From positions 1-44,737 of the forward strand of contig NZ_FNIX01000034.1 of the NCBI RefSeq assembly GCF_900104175.1: DNA of 44,737 nt, read 5' to 3'. Position 1 is the first letter of the stretch, and every line of letters begins with the position of its first letter. Below, piece by piece: positions 33,760 through 42,320 of the stretch. The notes under the pieces are model-generated. The model was given only the letters and a program-made list of their open reading frames with translations. It made no database searches and was not told the DNA's origin. Source of the DNA: Lentzea jiangxiensis. GTDB taxonomy: Bacteria; Actinomycetota; Actinomycetes; Mycobacteriales; Pseudonocardiaceae. Both the position numbers and the translations under genes were made by a program.

Positions 33760-34338
33760 TCACCACACAGGTACCGAAGAGGTGGTGGGACGGGTGAACA
33801 GGACGCCGCGTTGAGGGGCGCGATCGTGCAACACCTGCCAGAACACGACTTCGTCTGCGAGCACTGCGGGCATGCCGCCGGGGACAAGGATTCCGCGGGA
33901 GACGATCGCCGGGTCGGCAGGTTCGCGTGGCCCGTCCACTTCGATGGCGTAGTGCGTGCTGCGCAGCGCGTCCGGCACGAGCGAGCTGACCGGGACGTCG
34001 CCGTCGCGTAGCAGAAGGAGCTGGTCGGGCGAGAGGCCCAGACGGGGAAGGTAGATCAGGGATGTGATGGACGCCAATGGTGGTCCGTCGCCGTGCAACG
34101 GGACGAAAACTCCGTTGCGGCGCAGGACTTCGGTGCCTGGGGTCAGGCCGAGCAGCATGCTGTCGTGTTCGTCGAGCTGGTCCAAGCGGTCGGCTTCGAG
34201 AGGAACCCGTTTGAGCGGGTAGCCCACCCACCAGCTCAGGATGTCGGAGAACTTGGGCGCCAGGCGGATGCCTCGCGCGAGCCGGGCGGCACGCTCGGCC
34301 AGCTCGTCGACGACCGTGCCGGACTTTGTCGGGATCAC
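33760..34338 (-). CDS. unknown protein, possible chorismate-lyase/UTRA-like fold
   Basis: The 192-aa soluble protein starts at a GTG (34338) with a strong AAGGAGG. Features are FSDILSWWVGYPLKRVPLE, LLGLTPGTEVLRRNGVFV, SITSLIYLPRLGLSPDQLL and LLRDGDVPVSSLV. The order of a tryptophan-rich start, a strand with Arg-Arg and a DGDxPxxxL motif resembles chorismate pyruvate-lyase and UTRA-type folds. The match is weak and the catalytic residues of UbiC are not evident. A 119-base gap upstream contains a G/C-rich inverted repeat (CCCACCC/GGGTGGG). It has no signal peptide, so it works in the cytoplasm. The function is unknown. Confidence 0.5.
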   Translation of the reverse strand: MIPTKSGTVVDELAERAARLARGIRLAPKFSDILSWWVGYPLKRVPLEADRLDQLDEHDSMLLGLTPGTEVLRRNGVFVPLHGDGPPLASITSLIYLPRLGLSPDQLLLLRDGDVPVSSLVPDALRSTHYAIEVDGPREPADPAIVSRGILVPGGMPAVLADEVVFWQVLHDRAPQRGVLFTRPTTSSVPVW

Positions 34339-34457
34339 GTTGTCCTCCTTCGCGTCGATCGGGTTGCGTGAGCGCCCCACCCGCGGGGAAGTGGGGTGGG
34401 ACGCCTGTAACAGGGGTTGGTGGGTGCCTCTGTCGGCAGTCGGCAGGGTGACTCGGG

Positions 34458-35162
34458 TCAGCCGGTGACCGGGTGGTGCCCGCTGTGCAGGTGCGGCTTG
34501 GGCGCGGGCTTCGGGGGTGCGGGCGTACCGGAGGGCTTGCGCGTCGGCGTGGGCGCGCTCGTCGGAGGCTGCGTCGGCTGTTCGCTGGGCGGCGTTGACG
34601 TGGGTGACGTGGGCGGCGTGCTGGTTGCCGGGGGAGTGGTGGTGGTCGGTGGGGGTGTGGTGGGCGGCACCGAGCCCTTGGCGCATGACACGACTGCAAC
34701 GGTGATGGTCTGCGCTGACTTACCGTCGGCGCCGAGAATCTGGATGGTGGCGCCCGCGCCGCCGCCCGAGGAAACCTTGAGCTTGGCCTCGTTGACGTTC
34801 GGGCCCTTGTAGGTCGTCACACCATTCGTGCAGCTCGCCGAGACCGCGCCCAGTGCCCGGCCGGCGACCACGACGTTGCCTGCGGTTGCTTCAGCGAGGC
34901 CGGCACCGGCCTTCACGGCGATGCCGGTGACCGACCAGCCCATGCCCGCCACCGAGCCCTGCGCCGTCTTCGCCACTCCGTCGCTGGACACCGAAGGCTG
35001 CGCGGTCTTGGCCTCGACTCCGGAAGCCGAGACGCCGTAGGCGGTCGCGGCAGCTGCCTGTGCGGTGGCCGTCTGCAGTGTCGCGGTCGTGCCGGCGGCC
35101 AGCAGGCCGCCGATGCCGACCGCGGCCAGGACGCGGCGGGTGGATTCGATACTGCGGACCAC
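34458..35162 (-). CDS. secreted protein with Pro/Thr-rich tail
   Basis: The 234-aa protein begins with a signal peptide (RVLAAVGIGGLLAAGTTATL, then ATAQA). A beta-rich domain of about 120 residues follows, with ASCTNGVTTYKGPNV and TITVAVVSCAKG, whose two Cys could pair. The end is a 70-residue Pro/Thr/Ser-rich tail finishing in a His-rich patch (HLHSGHHPVTG). Such tails often span peptidoglycan. The GTG at 35162 has GGGGGA 6 bases upstream. It may be a surface or mating-contact protein, by context only. No sortase motif or catalytic residues are visible. Confidence 0.65.
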   Translation of the reverse strand: MVRSIESTRRVLAAVGIGGLLAAGTTATLQTATAQAAAATAYGVSASGVEAKTAQPSVSSDGVAKTAQGSVAGMGWSVTGIAVKAGAGLAEATAGNVVVAGRALGAVSASCTNGVTTYKGPNVNEAKLKVSSGGGAGATIQILGADGKSAQTITVAVVSCAKGSVPPTTPPPTTTTPPATSTPPTSPTSTPPSEQPTQPPTSAPTPTRKPSGTPAPPKPAPKPHLHSGHHPVTG

Positions 35163-35209
35163 GTGGTCCCCCTTGTCTTGTGTGGCCGTTGTGGCCGGAG
35201 AACAGGCGT

Positions 35210-36193
35210 TTACTTGATCAACACCGTGGTCCCGGACGGGACGTCGGTGAGGGCGTGCAGGGCATCGGGCGGTACCCGGACGCAGCCGTCGGAAGAGGCC
35301 GTGCCGTACACGTCGGCGCTCGGCCAGGTGTGGAAGGCGACTGTGCCCGGGCCGCCGCCGAAGCGCTGGTGGGAGTCGCTGTGTGAGCCGAGGGGCAGCA
35401 CGACCGGGCTGAACGTCGACTTCTCGTCGCGTAGCGCGGCGAGCAGAAAGGTGCGGCCCGCCGGGGTGATCGCCGAGGGTTTGCCGATACCGACCTTCCA
35501 CCGCCCGCTCACCTGGCCGGCGTGGGAGAGCGTGAGTTCGAATGTGGCGCGGTCGACGGTGATCAGGTACGGCGTGGTCGCGATGGTTACGGCGTCGGTG
35601 TCAGTGAACATCCATGCCACGGAGTTGTTGGGCCGCGAAGGAAGCATGACGAGCGCCCAGCCGGGCTGCTCGTCCACGACGGACAGCCAGGTGTCGCTGT
35701 GCACGAGGTTCGGTTCGATGCCCAGCGGCTGCTGTGCCGGCACCGCGGCGACGGCCCGGCCGCCGGGTTCGGCGAACACCGGCACAGTCCGCACCGGGTG
35801 GATGACACGCCCTGTCGGCGCCCGCTCGGGCGCAGGGTCGCGCGGTGCGGCCGCCGTGGTGGTGTAGGTGGTGGACTGGGGCAGCGCAGCGAGCTCCTCG
35901 TCGGTCACCGTCCGCGGTGACACGATCTGCGCCACATCGGCACTGGTGGCGGCCGTGGTGCCCGCGCCGCTGTTCGGCGTGCCGGCGTCTGGAGGCTCGA
36001 GCGGTGCCTGCAGTCCGAGCGCGGCGGTGAGGGCGGCGACGGCGACCAGTGCTCCGGTCAGTGCCAGCGCGCGTCTGCGGGGCGTCTCCGTAGGCGGCTG
36101 GGTGGGCCGCACACCTGACGGGGATGTCAGGCCGGTCGTTGCCGACAGGTCGCGTTGGCCGGTCGCGATGCGCCGGTCGCCGTCGTCGATCAT
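35210..36193 (-). CDS. L,D-transpeptidase (YkuD domain), membrane-anchored
   Basis: The 327-aa protein has a cytoplasmic N-terminus, one membrane helix (about residues 42-60), an SH3-like middle part with VFAEPGG and a C-terminal YkuD domain. The catalytic segment has His288 in FHTW and SSDGCVRV with Cys304 and Arg306. Such enzymes make 3-3 cross-links in peptidoglycan or attach proteins to it, a common wall chemistry in actinobacteria. The ATG at 36193 has AAGGAGG upstream. It is followed upstream in the operon by a paralogue (36289-37407) that has lost the histidine. In a transfer operon it may strengthen or reshape the wall around the channel. Confidence 0.9.
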   Translation of the reverse strand: MIDDGDRRIATGQRDLSATTGLTSPSGVRPTQPPTETPRRRALALTGALVAVAALTAALGLQAPLEPPDAGTPNSGAGTTAATSADVAQIVSPRTVTDEELAALPQSTTYTTTAAAPRDPAPERAPTGRVIHPVRTVPVFAEPGGRAVAAVPAQQPLGIEPNLVHSDTWLSVVDEQPGWALVMLPSRPNNSVAWMFTDTDAVTIATTPYLITVDRATFELTLSHAGQVSGRWKVGIGKPSAITPAGRTFLLAALRDEKSTFSPVVLPLGSHSDSHQRFGGGPGTVAFHTWPSADVYGTASSDGCVRVPPDALHALTDVPSGTTVLIK

Positions 36194-36288
36194 CAACTCC
36201 TCCTTCCTACTCGTAGGGGATGGGGTGGATGTGCGTGTCGCGCGTCCCCGACAACGGCGCCCGCACATCCACGACTGGAAGGCTCTTG

Positions 36289-37407
36289 TCACCGCAGGAG
36301 AACCGGCGTGCCCGCGGGCACCTGCGTGAGCGCGGAGCTCAGAGCCGGTGGTGCCGCGACGCACCCGTTGGCGTCCAGTGATCCCAGCGGCGAGGACGAG
36401 GGCAGCCCGGGAACCGAGACCGTGGTGAATGCGCCGGTGCACACCCGGCTGGTGTCGATCGCGAACGGCCACAGCATCCGCAGCAGCCACGACACCTCGG
36501 CGACCTGGCCGCCGACAGCGACGAAGCTCCGCGTACCGGGCGAGGGAGCAGCCTGGGACACCGTGCCCGCCGGGCGGGGCGTGCCCAGTGCGCTGGAGGT
36601 CGTGACACCTCCGAGCACGGCCAGCACACTCACCCGGCCTGTGGCGGTGTCGACCTCGACGCGTCGGTCCCCGTCGGCCAGTTCGACCGTGGGCTGCAGG
36701 TGGATCCAGCCGGCTGCGGCGACCCCGGCCGGATGTGGCCGGGTCGGCAGCAGCACCAGCGCCCAGCCCGGCCTACGTTCGACGACCGGGACCCACGTCG
36801 ATGTCAGCAGCTGTCGTGCAGGCAGGACTGCGATGGCGCATCCGCCGGGTTCCGCGTACACCGCGACGTCTTTCGTGGGGTGCAGCATCGTCGTGCCGGG
36901 AGCGGCGGACGGTGCCGGGTCGGTCGGCGCGGTGTTCACTGCGGCACCGATCACCGCTTTCGGCAGTGCGGCGAGTTCCTGCTCGGACGGGACACGAGGC
37001 GCGACAGCGCCTGGATCCTCCTGCGCCGTGACCGGGGCACGTCGGTTGCCGGGCACCGGCAGCGGTGGCGCCGGTGTGCCTGTCGCGGTCGTCTGAGGCT
37101 CGCCGACGGGCACGGCCTGAGCGGCGTCGCGAGCATCGGTGTCGTGCTCGAGCAGCAGCGCGGCCACCAGCACCACCGGCACCGCGGCTGCGGTCGTGGT
37201 GCGCCCGGCGCGTGGCCGCCGCCAGGTGATCAGCCGGAACCGCAGCGCGTGCCACAGCAGCGTCCACGACGTCATTGGCCGGATCGGCTGCGTCTTCTCC
37301 GTATCGGTCTCCGGGCCCGCGCTCAACGCGCTGCCGGACGATCTGACCACCGTGACACTGCCGGACACGGGCGTGACGAGCTGCTCGTCGCCGAGCCGGG
37401 CGCTCAC
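36289..37407 (-). CDS. L,D-transpeptidase-like paralogue, probably inactive
   Basis: The 372-aa protein repeats the layout of the neighbouring L,D-transpeptidase: a cytoplasmic start, one membrane helix (about residues 72-87), an SH3-like part with VYAEPGGCAIAVLP, and a C-terminal region ending LDANGCVAAPPALSSAL, with Cys349 in the place of the catalytic cysteine. The catalytic FHTW of the partner is replaced by FTTV, so the essential His is missing, and the Arg after the Cys is Ala. It is probably a pseudoenzyme that partners or regulates the active copy. The GTG at 37407 overlaps the preceding stop as GTGA. Duplication followed by divergence is the likely origin. Confidence 0.75.
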   Translation of the reverse strand: MSARLGDEQLVTPVSGSVTVVRSSGSALSAGPETDTEKTQPIRPMTSWTLLWHALRFRLITWRRPRAGRTTTAAAVPVVLVAALLLEHDTDARDAAQAVPVGEPQTTATGTPAPPLPVPGNRRAPVTAQEDPGAVAPRVPSEQELAALPKAVIGAAVNTAPTDPAPSAAPGTTMLHPTKDVAVYAEPGGCAIAVLPARQLLTSTWVPVVERRPGWALVLLPTRPHPAGVAAAGWIHLQPTVELADGDRRVEVDTATGRVSVLAVLGGVTTSSALGTPRPAGTVSQAAPSPGTRSFVAVGGQVAEVSWLLRMLWPFAIDTSRVCTGAFTTVSVPGLPSSSPLGSLDANGCVAAPPALSSALTQVPAGTPVLLR

Positions 37408-38024
37408 GGCGTCTTCTCCGCGATCGCGGTCCCGATCGACTTCGCGACCACGCACGTGTCAACCTGGGGAAAGCGGCCGTTGGTGATCGAGATTGCGGCT
37501 GTGCCGTTGGCCAACGGCATGATCGCCGTGCATGAGGCTTCTTGGCTGGCCCGGTTCATGCCCGCCTTGAGCAAGCCGGCCTTCGACCCGAACTGCGCGG
37601 GCTGGGCGCCTTGGTGATCGGACTGAGCGGTTTTCATCTGACCCGGCTTGGCCCAGACGATCAGGACGATGAAGTTCCTGCCCTGCTTCGGCGTGCCGCC
37701 CTGCTCGGTGGTGACGACCGTCGCATCACCGTTGTCGTAGCGGCAGCCGACGGCGAACACGTCGTCCTTGTCCGGTGCGCGCAGCTTCGGCTTGGCATTC
37801 GTGGCCGACCGCACCTGCGGGGGCATCGCGTCCCAGCCCACACTGCACGGATCGAATGCCGCACCGACGGATTGTGCGTCGACCTTCGGGTCGAGGTCGC
37901 CCAACTGGAACGTCTTCTTGTCCTGCGCGGTGGCAGCGGACTGCACCGGCAGAGTCGTGCTCAGACACGCGACGGTGACAGCGGCGAGCGTGAGCACCGT
38001 CCGCCCGGCGTTGACGAAGTTCAT
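37404..38024 (-). CDS. secreted DUF3558-like protein
   Basis: The 206-aa protein has a signal peptide (LTLAAVTVACLSTTLPVQSA). A domain resembling actinobacterial DUF3558 follows, with the typical start AAFDPCSVGWDAMP, then VFAVGCRYDNGDATVV and a late ASCTAIMPLANGTAAI. Conserved cysteines probably form disulfides outside the membrane. There is no lipobox, unlike the next two genes upstream in the operon. The ATG at 38024 has GGGGAG upstream. The biochemical role of DUF3558 is unknown. Three related genes in a row suggest a surface complex of the transfer machine. Confidence 0.7.
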   Translation of the reverse strand: MNFVNAGRTVLTLAAVTVACLSTTLPVQSAATAQDKKTFQLGDLDPKVDAQSVGAAFDPCSVGWDAMPPQVRSATNAKPKLRAPDKDDVFAVGCRYDNGDATVVTTEQGGTPKQGRNFIVLIVWAKPGQMKTAQSDHQGAQPAQFGSKAGLLKAGMNRASQEASCTAIMPLANGTAAISITNGRFPQVDTCVVAKSIGTAIAEKTP

Positions 38025-38050
38025 GATCTCCCCTTGGACAACAGCACGGA

Positions 38051-38779
38051 TTACGGGAAAAGGACTGTGAGGAACTCGCCGATGACGGCGTCGCGCATCG
38101 CGTCCAACGTGGACCGGTCGACCGGTGCTTCGGCGGGCTGTCCTCGCGGCGGGCGCATGCTCTGCCGGATCCGCAGCGTCCCGGACTGGGTGACGTCGCC
38201 GAGTACAGCGACGCTCAGCTCTTCTTTCTCCGGACCCTTGCCGTCTGCGTCGTCTTCCCTTCCGACACGCATGGCCGGTTTGCCGGCCAGCGACAGTTCC
38301 GTGACCATGCCTGCGGTGTCCTTGCGGGAGCGCAGGATCTGCAGGTCTCGGGCGATCGACTCGGTGGGGGAGAGGTAGATCTGGATTTCGGTAATGGCCG
38401 CGAGCTTTCCATCGGGGGTTTTCGCGGTGTCGTCGCTGCTGATCGTGCAGGCCCGGCCCTCGTCGATCAGCCGGTAGTGCCCGGCGCCGAGGTAGCGGTC
38501 CCACACCTGCGCGGGTACCGCCGAGCACAGCATCTGCGCGGTGATCAGCGCGTCCTGTTTGGCTTGCGCGATCAGCTGCTCGCCGGTCTTGGGTTGGGTG
38601 TTTCTCCATTCCACGCACTGCTCGGGGCTGGTGCTGCGCGCACACGAGCCACCGGCTGCAGGCGCGTCCTCACCGGATGGGCCGGGCTCCGGTTTCGGTG
38701 TGCCGGGCAGGATGGTCGTACATCCGGCGAGCAGCCCGGCCAGCGTTGTCGCCGCGAACGCGACCGTGAGGCGGCTCAT
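38051..38779 (-). CDS. DUF3558-like lipoprotein
   Basis: The 242-aa product has a perfect lipobox LLAGC after a short signal peptide, so it is anchored to the outer face of the membrane. Conserved elements are GSCARSTSPEQCVEW, AGHYRLIDEGRACTI and a final TLDAMRDAVIGEFLTVL. It resembles its neighbours in size, Cys content and location rather than in close sequence. The ATG at 38779 overlaps the previous stop as ATGA, so it is coupled to the next gene upstream. No enzyme motif is visible. Confidence 0.7.
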   Translation of the reverse strand: MSRLTVAFAATTLAGLLAGCTTILPGTPKPEPGPSGEDAPAAGGSCARSTSPEQCVEWRNTQPKTGEQLIAQAKQDALITAQMLCSAVPAQVWDRYLGAGHYRLIDEGRACTISSDDTAKTPDGKLAAITEIQIYLSPTESIARDLQILRSRKDTAGMVTELSLAGKPAMRVGREDDADGKGPEKEELSVAVLGDVTQSGTLRIRQSMRPPRGQPAEAPVDRSTLDAMRDAVIGEFLTVLFP

Positions 38780-39837
38780 CGCCGGCCTACCCTCGCCAGG
38801 ATCTTCTTGGTGACCTCTTCGGCGGTGTCGCACGTCGCGGTCTGGATCCGCATCTGCTGGGTGAGGTCGTCATCGGCGGCACGGTTGTCCTGGTCGACCT
38901 TGATCTGGTCGTCCCACACGACGTAGGTGCTGCATCCGTAGGAGCCCGGGGAGAGCACGGCCTTGCGGCCCTCGACGGTGATCTCCCGTGCTGTGTTGTT
39001 GTCACCGGGCCGGATCAGCTTCGCCGGGTCGGAGGCCATGATCCACGTGACGCTGACCTCGGGCTGGCCGACACCCTTGGCGGGTTTCTGCTGCGGAGGC
39101 ATCACCTTGGCGGAGCGTGCAGTGCACGCCATCGGCCCGGAGGTCTTGAGGAAGCCTTCTTCGAACATGTCCAGCGTCGCCGCGGCCGCCGCACAGGGAT
39201 CGAGCTTGACCAGTGTGAGCTCGGGCGCGGTGCGGCCGCCGCCGTGCTTGGGCATGTTCTTCCACACCGGCGCGAGCGCGGTCACGTACTCCCGCAGCAC
39301 CTGGCACGCGGGCTTCGCGGGAGTGTCGTTCGACGCGCTCGCCCGCACCTGGACCGCGTGCTTGTCGTCGAGCGGCTTGGAGATCTCGCAGCGCTTGCCG
39401 TCCTCGCCCTCGCTGACGAACACGTCCATCCCGCCGAGCTGCTCCGGCGCGTCGTTCTTGCGGGAGCCGGCGTCGTAGGCGGTACCGACCTCGAGGTAGA
39501 GCGTCCAGGTCGACTTGAACTCGCCCTGGTGCAGCCGCAGCGTGCACTCCTGCAAGCCGGAGGTCGAGGGCAGGATCTCGTCACCTCGGTCACCGGTGGC
39601 TTTCTGCGCGGCGTCCGGATCGTGCAGACCGCACGCGTCGATCGCACGGTGCTTGCCGTCGGCGAGCGCTTTGGCGCGGTACTGCTCCGGCACGCCCGCG
39701 TTGACCTGGTACTCGCCGTCCTGCCGCGTTTCGCCGGCGTCGGCAGGATCGCGGTCGTTGCCTGAGCCGGTGCAGGCGGTGGCCATCAGGACCGCGCCGA
39801 GCAGCGCAACGGGTGTGAATCGCTGTCGTAAAGCCAT
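38776..39837 (-). CDS. DUF3558-like lipoprotein with two repeated domains
   Basis: The 353-aa protein has a signal ending in MATACTGSG, an acceptable lipobox, and two domains with similar patterns. The first has AIDACGLHDPDAAQKATG and later RCEISKPLDDKHAV. The second has LVKLDPCAAAAATLDMF and later GCSTYVVWDDQIKV. Both start with a DxC element after which an aligned helix follows, as in DUF3558. The ATG at 39837 is preceded by GGGGGAAA, the same leader as the MinD-like gene. It is the first gene after the terminator at 39985-40008, so a promoter may lie between 39838 and 39984. Confidence 0.7.
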   Translation of the reverse strand: MALRQRFTPVALLGAVLMATACTGSGNDRDPADAGETRQDGEYQVNAGVPEQYRAKALADGKHRAIDACGLHDPDAAQKATGDRGDEILPSTSGLQECTLRLHQGEFKSTWTLYLEVGTAYDAGSRKNDAPEQLGGMDVFVSEGEDGKRCEISKPLDDKHAVQVRASASNDTPAKPACQVLREYVTALAPVWKNMPKHGGGRTAPELTLVKLDPCAAAAATLDMFEEGFLKTSGPMACTARSAKVMPPQQKPAKGVGQPEVSVTWIMASDPAKLIRPGDNNTAREITVEGRKAVLSPGSYGCSTYVVWDDQIKVDQDNRAADDDLTQQMRIQTATCDTAEEVTKKILARVGRR

Positions 39838-39984
39838 GATCGTTTCCCCCGATCAAACGAGACGTGCCGGTCGCGGCACGCAAGACCTGGAAGCCAATGG
39901 CGGAAAGCGGTGCGTGTTGGGGTGGTCGCGCCGCCCGCCGTGGGTCCCGACCTGGGGGAGCGGGGACGGACGGCGCGACCTGGG

Positions 39985-40008
39985 AAAGTCAGTCCCAGAT
40001 GGACTGAC
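39985..40008 (-). terminator. terminator after the sedolisin gene
   Basis: On the minus strand, GTCAGTCC, loop ATCTG and GGACTGAC (40008-39988) form a perfect 8-bp stem followed by TTT (39987-39985), 21 bases after the sedolisin stop. A longer imperfect G/C-rich inverted repeat lies just beyond it. It separates the protease from the rest of the operon. Confidence 0.65.
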
Positions 40009-40028
40009 GGGGAACGGGACGGGTCAGC

Positions 40029-41984
40029 TCACTTGCCGAGTGCGGTGAGGAACTGACCGTTGGCCGCCGGGGTGCCGACACCGGTCACGGTGTCCCAGCC
40101 GCTCGCCGACGCGAGGGTCTGGGGCTTGTCGTCGATGTTGAGCAGGTAGGAGCCTGCCGCGGTGGGGACGTCGACGTTGCGCCACGGGATCATGTGGGGC
40201 GTCCAGATCCCGGCCTTGACCGGCGTGACGTCAGTGATTGCCGCGGTGCCTCTGAGCTTGTAGATCGCCGGGTTCAGGAACCCGAACCGGGACACGCCCT
40301 GGGTCTGCTGCGCGTTCGCGGCCAGCGCCGCCATCACCGGTGAGGCGAGTGAGGTGCCGCCGCTGGGATAGAGCTCGTACACGCCGTCGGCGCGGGTGTG
40401 ACCGATGCCCATACCGGTCAGCGCGTCCGCGACCGCGGAGATGTCCGGCATCGCGCGCCGTCCCTGGCTGATCGAAGTCGGCACGACGCTCTTCTGGTAG
40501 TCCGGCGCCGGATAGCGCATGGACACACCACCACCGGCACCGCCGGCGAACCGGCCGTCGCTGTCCTGCTGGGCGACCCACTGGGTGCCGTTCTGGGTGA
40601 AGCCGGAGTGCTGCCAGCCGCCGGTGAAGCGCAGCGTGTTGTCGCCGCCGAGCGCGACCGTCGTGCCGCCGACCGCGGTGACCCACGGGTGGATCGCTGG
40701 CCAACTGGCTTCCGGGCGGCCGTTGATGCGCGAGTTGTCGCCCTGATCACCGCTGCAGAACAAGATCGCCTGCCCCTGGATCGCGGCCTGCAACGCGATC
40801 GCGTCGACCTGTTCGCGATCCGAGGCGGGAATGTCGGCCTCATACTCGAACAGCCACGAGTTCGACACCACCGAGGCGCTGTTGTCGGCGACCGCGCGGT
40901 TCAAGCCGGAGTACAGCTCGAAGCAGGACTGTGCACCGTAGTAGGTGATGTTCGCTGCGGGTGCGAGCGCCCGGATCGCCTGCACGTCCAGCGCCTGCTC
41001 GCCATGCCACGACTCAACGCCGCCGCACTCGTCCGCGTTGTCGAAGCCCGTCGCCACCTTCGCGGTGTACTGCCCCGCGGTCAGCGCCGGCCAGCCGTAG
41101 GCGCGGCCCGCCCGGTCGGTGTCGGCCACCAGAGTCGGCAGGTTGTACGCGCCGGTGATCGCGATGTGCTGGCGGGCGCCGGTACTGCCTGCAAACAGAC
41201 CGTAGATCGCCCGCATCTGGGCGGCGTTGTAGCCGCAGAGGTCGTTGCTCTGCTGACCGGCCGGGTGCATCTGTGGCACCGCCAGGTTGTTCACCGCACC
41301 CCAGTACGGCGCGCACTCCTGGCCCGCAGCCGCCGCCGTCAGTGGCCGTGACGGCCGGCCCGCGCCGACACGCCCCATGACCTGCTGCGGCGACACCGTC
41401 TTCGCACTGTCGTCGATGCCCACGACCGCGGTCACCACGCCGGCGAGCTCACGCGGCAGCGTCAACGCCTTCTCCGGCGCCACCAACACCTGCTCGCGCC
41501 CGTTTTTGGCGTTGCGCTTGAACGACGACAACGACGTGTCGAACGCCGCCTCGAGCTGGCCATTGGTCGCCTCGACCGCGATGAAATGTCGATTCGCGGC
41601 GATGTCCCTCACCACCAAGCCCTTACCGCGCAACCACGCGCTGACCTTGTCCACGGTTGCCTGCGTCGGCCCGAACCGGTCGAGGAACTGCGCCGAGGTC
41701 AGGTACTTGCCGTGCAGCGGCGATCCCGGCGTGGACACCGCCCTCGCCAATGCTTCCGCGCCGCGCTTGTCGCGCAGCTGCAGCGCAATCTGTACCTGAC
41801 GCCGCTGCCCGTCGTCGGCCGTGCCAACCTTCGCCTCCAGGGTGGCCCAGCCGGGAATGGCGTCGATGCGCAACCCGGCCTTGTTCTCCATCGACACCTG
41901 CGCCGACGCTGAGGGAATCGCCAGACCCGTCAGCAACGCGACGGCGCTCACCGCGCCCACCGCACGGGATGGTCGTACTGCCAT
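40029..41984 (-). CDS. secreted sedolisin (S53) serine-carboxyl protease
   Basis: The 651-aa preproenzyme has a signal peptide (AVALLTGLAIPSASA). A pro-kumamolisin activation domain follows, with SPLHGKYLTSAQFLDRFGPT, then the S53 catalytic domain. The catalytic residues are visible: Glu329 and Asp333 in HGEQALDVQ, the oxyanion Asp413 in CSGDQGD, and Ser545 in SGGTSLASP. Kumamolisin-type enzymes are usually acid-active extracellular endopeptidases. The ATG at 41984 has GGGGGG upstream; an earlier in-frame start adds 74 residues with no signal character. A terminator follows, so it may be its own unit at the head of the transfer region. Protease activity at the surface might trim mating or wall proteins. 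Confidence 0.92.
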   Translation of the reverse strand: MAVRPSRAVGAVSAVALLTGLAIPSASAQVSMENKAGLRIDAIPGWATLEAKVGTADDGQRRQVQIALQLRDKRGAEALARAVSTPGSPLHGKYLTSAQFLDRFGPTQATVDKVSAWLRGKGLVVRDIAANRHFIAVEATNGQLEAAFDTSLSSFKRNAKNGREQVLVAPEKALTLPRELAGVVTAVVGIDDSAKTVSPQQVMGRVGAGRPSRPLTAAAAGQECAPYWGAVNNLAVPQMHPAGQQSNDLCGYNAAQMRAIYGLFAGSTGARQHIAITGAYNLPTLVADTDRAGRAYGWPALTAGQYTAKVATGFDNADECGGVESWHGEQALDVQAIRALAPAANITYYGAQSCFELYSGLNRAVADNSASVVSNSWLFEYEADIPASDREQVDAIALQAAIQGQAILFCSGDQGDNSRINGRPEASWPAIHPWVTAVGGTTVALGGDNTLRFTGGWQHSGFTQNGTQWVAQQDSDGRFAGGAGGGVSMRYPAPDYQKSVVPTSISQGRRAMPDISAVADALTGMGIGHTRADGVYELYPSGGTSLASPVMAALAANAQQTQGVSRFGFLNPAIYKLRGTAAITDVTPVKAGIWTPHMIPWRNVDVPTAAGSYLLNIDDKPQTLASASGWDTVTGVGTPAANGQFLTALGK

Positions 41985-42320
41985 GTAAAGCCCCCCAAAT
42001 AATAGTCTTATCCCGGACAGTGCCGAAATTTGCGGCGCATGAGCCTGCCGCTTAAAAGGAAGTGAACGAAAGCAAGCATCGAAGTCGTTTGCTCGCCACA
42101 TATTTCTAGTGCGGGCGGCTAGACCACCCCGCGTGGAGGTGAAACTCTCGCGTCGTTTTTGCCTGCGCTGTACTCCACTCATCCACCTGAGGCGGATGAG
42201 CTTCAAATCAAGTAGAGTCGTCGAATCGTTCGACGGGATGCTGTTCTATCTATCGTGTGGCGAAGTTCCCTGACATCAGGTGATCGCAGGGCTGCGCCTG
42301 CCTGTCCGCAGTGTTCATAG
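41985..42320. other. control region upstream of the sedolisin gene
   Basis: No gene is seen. CTCATCC (42178-42184) and GGATGAG (42194-42200) form a 7-bp hairpin that could end transcription from the gene at 42321-43235. The part next to 41984 is locally AT-rich (AAATAATAGTCTTATCC), where the sedolisin promoter probably lies. Confidence 0.4.
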
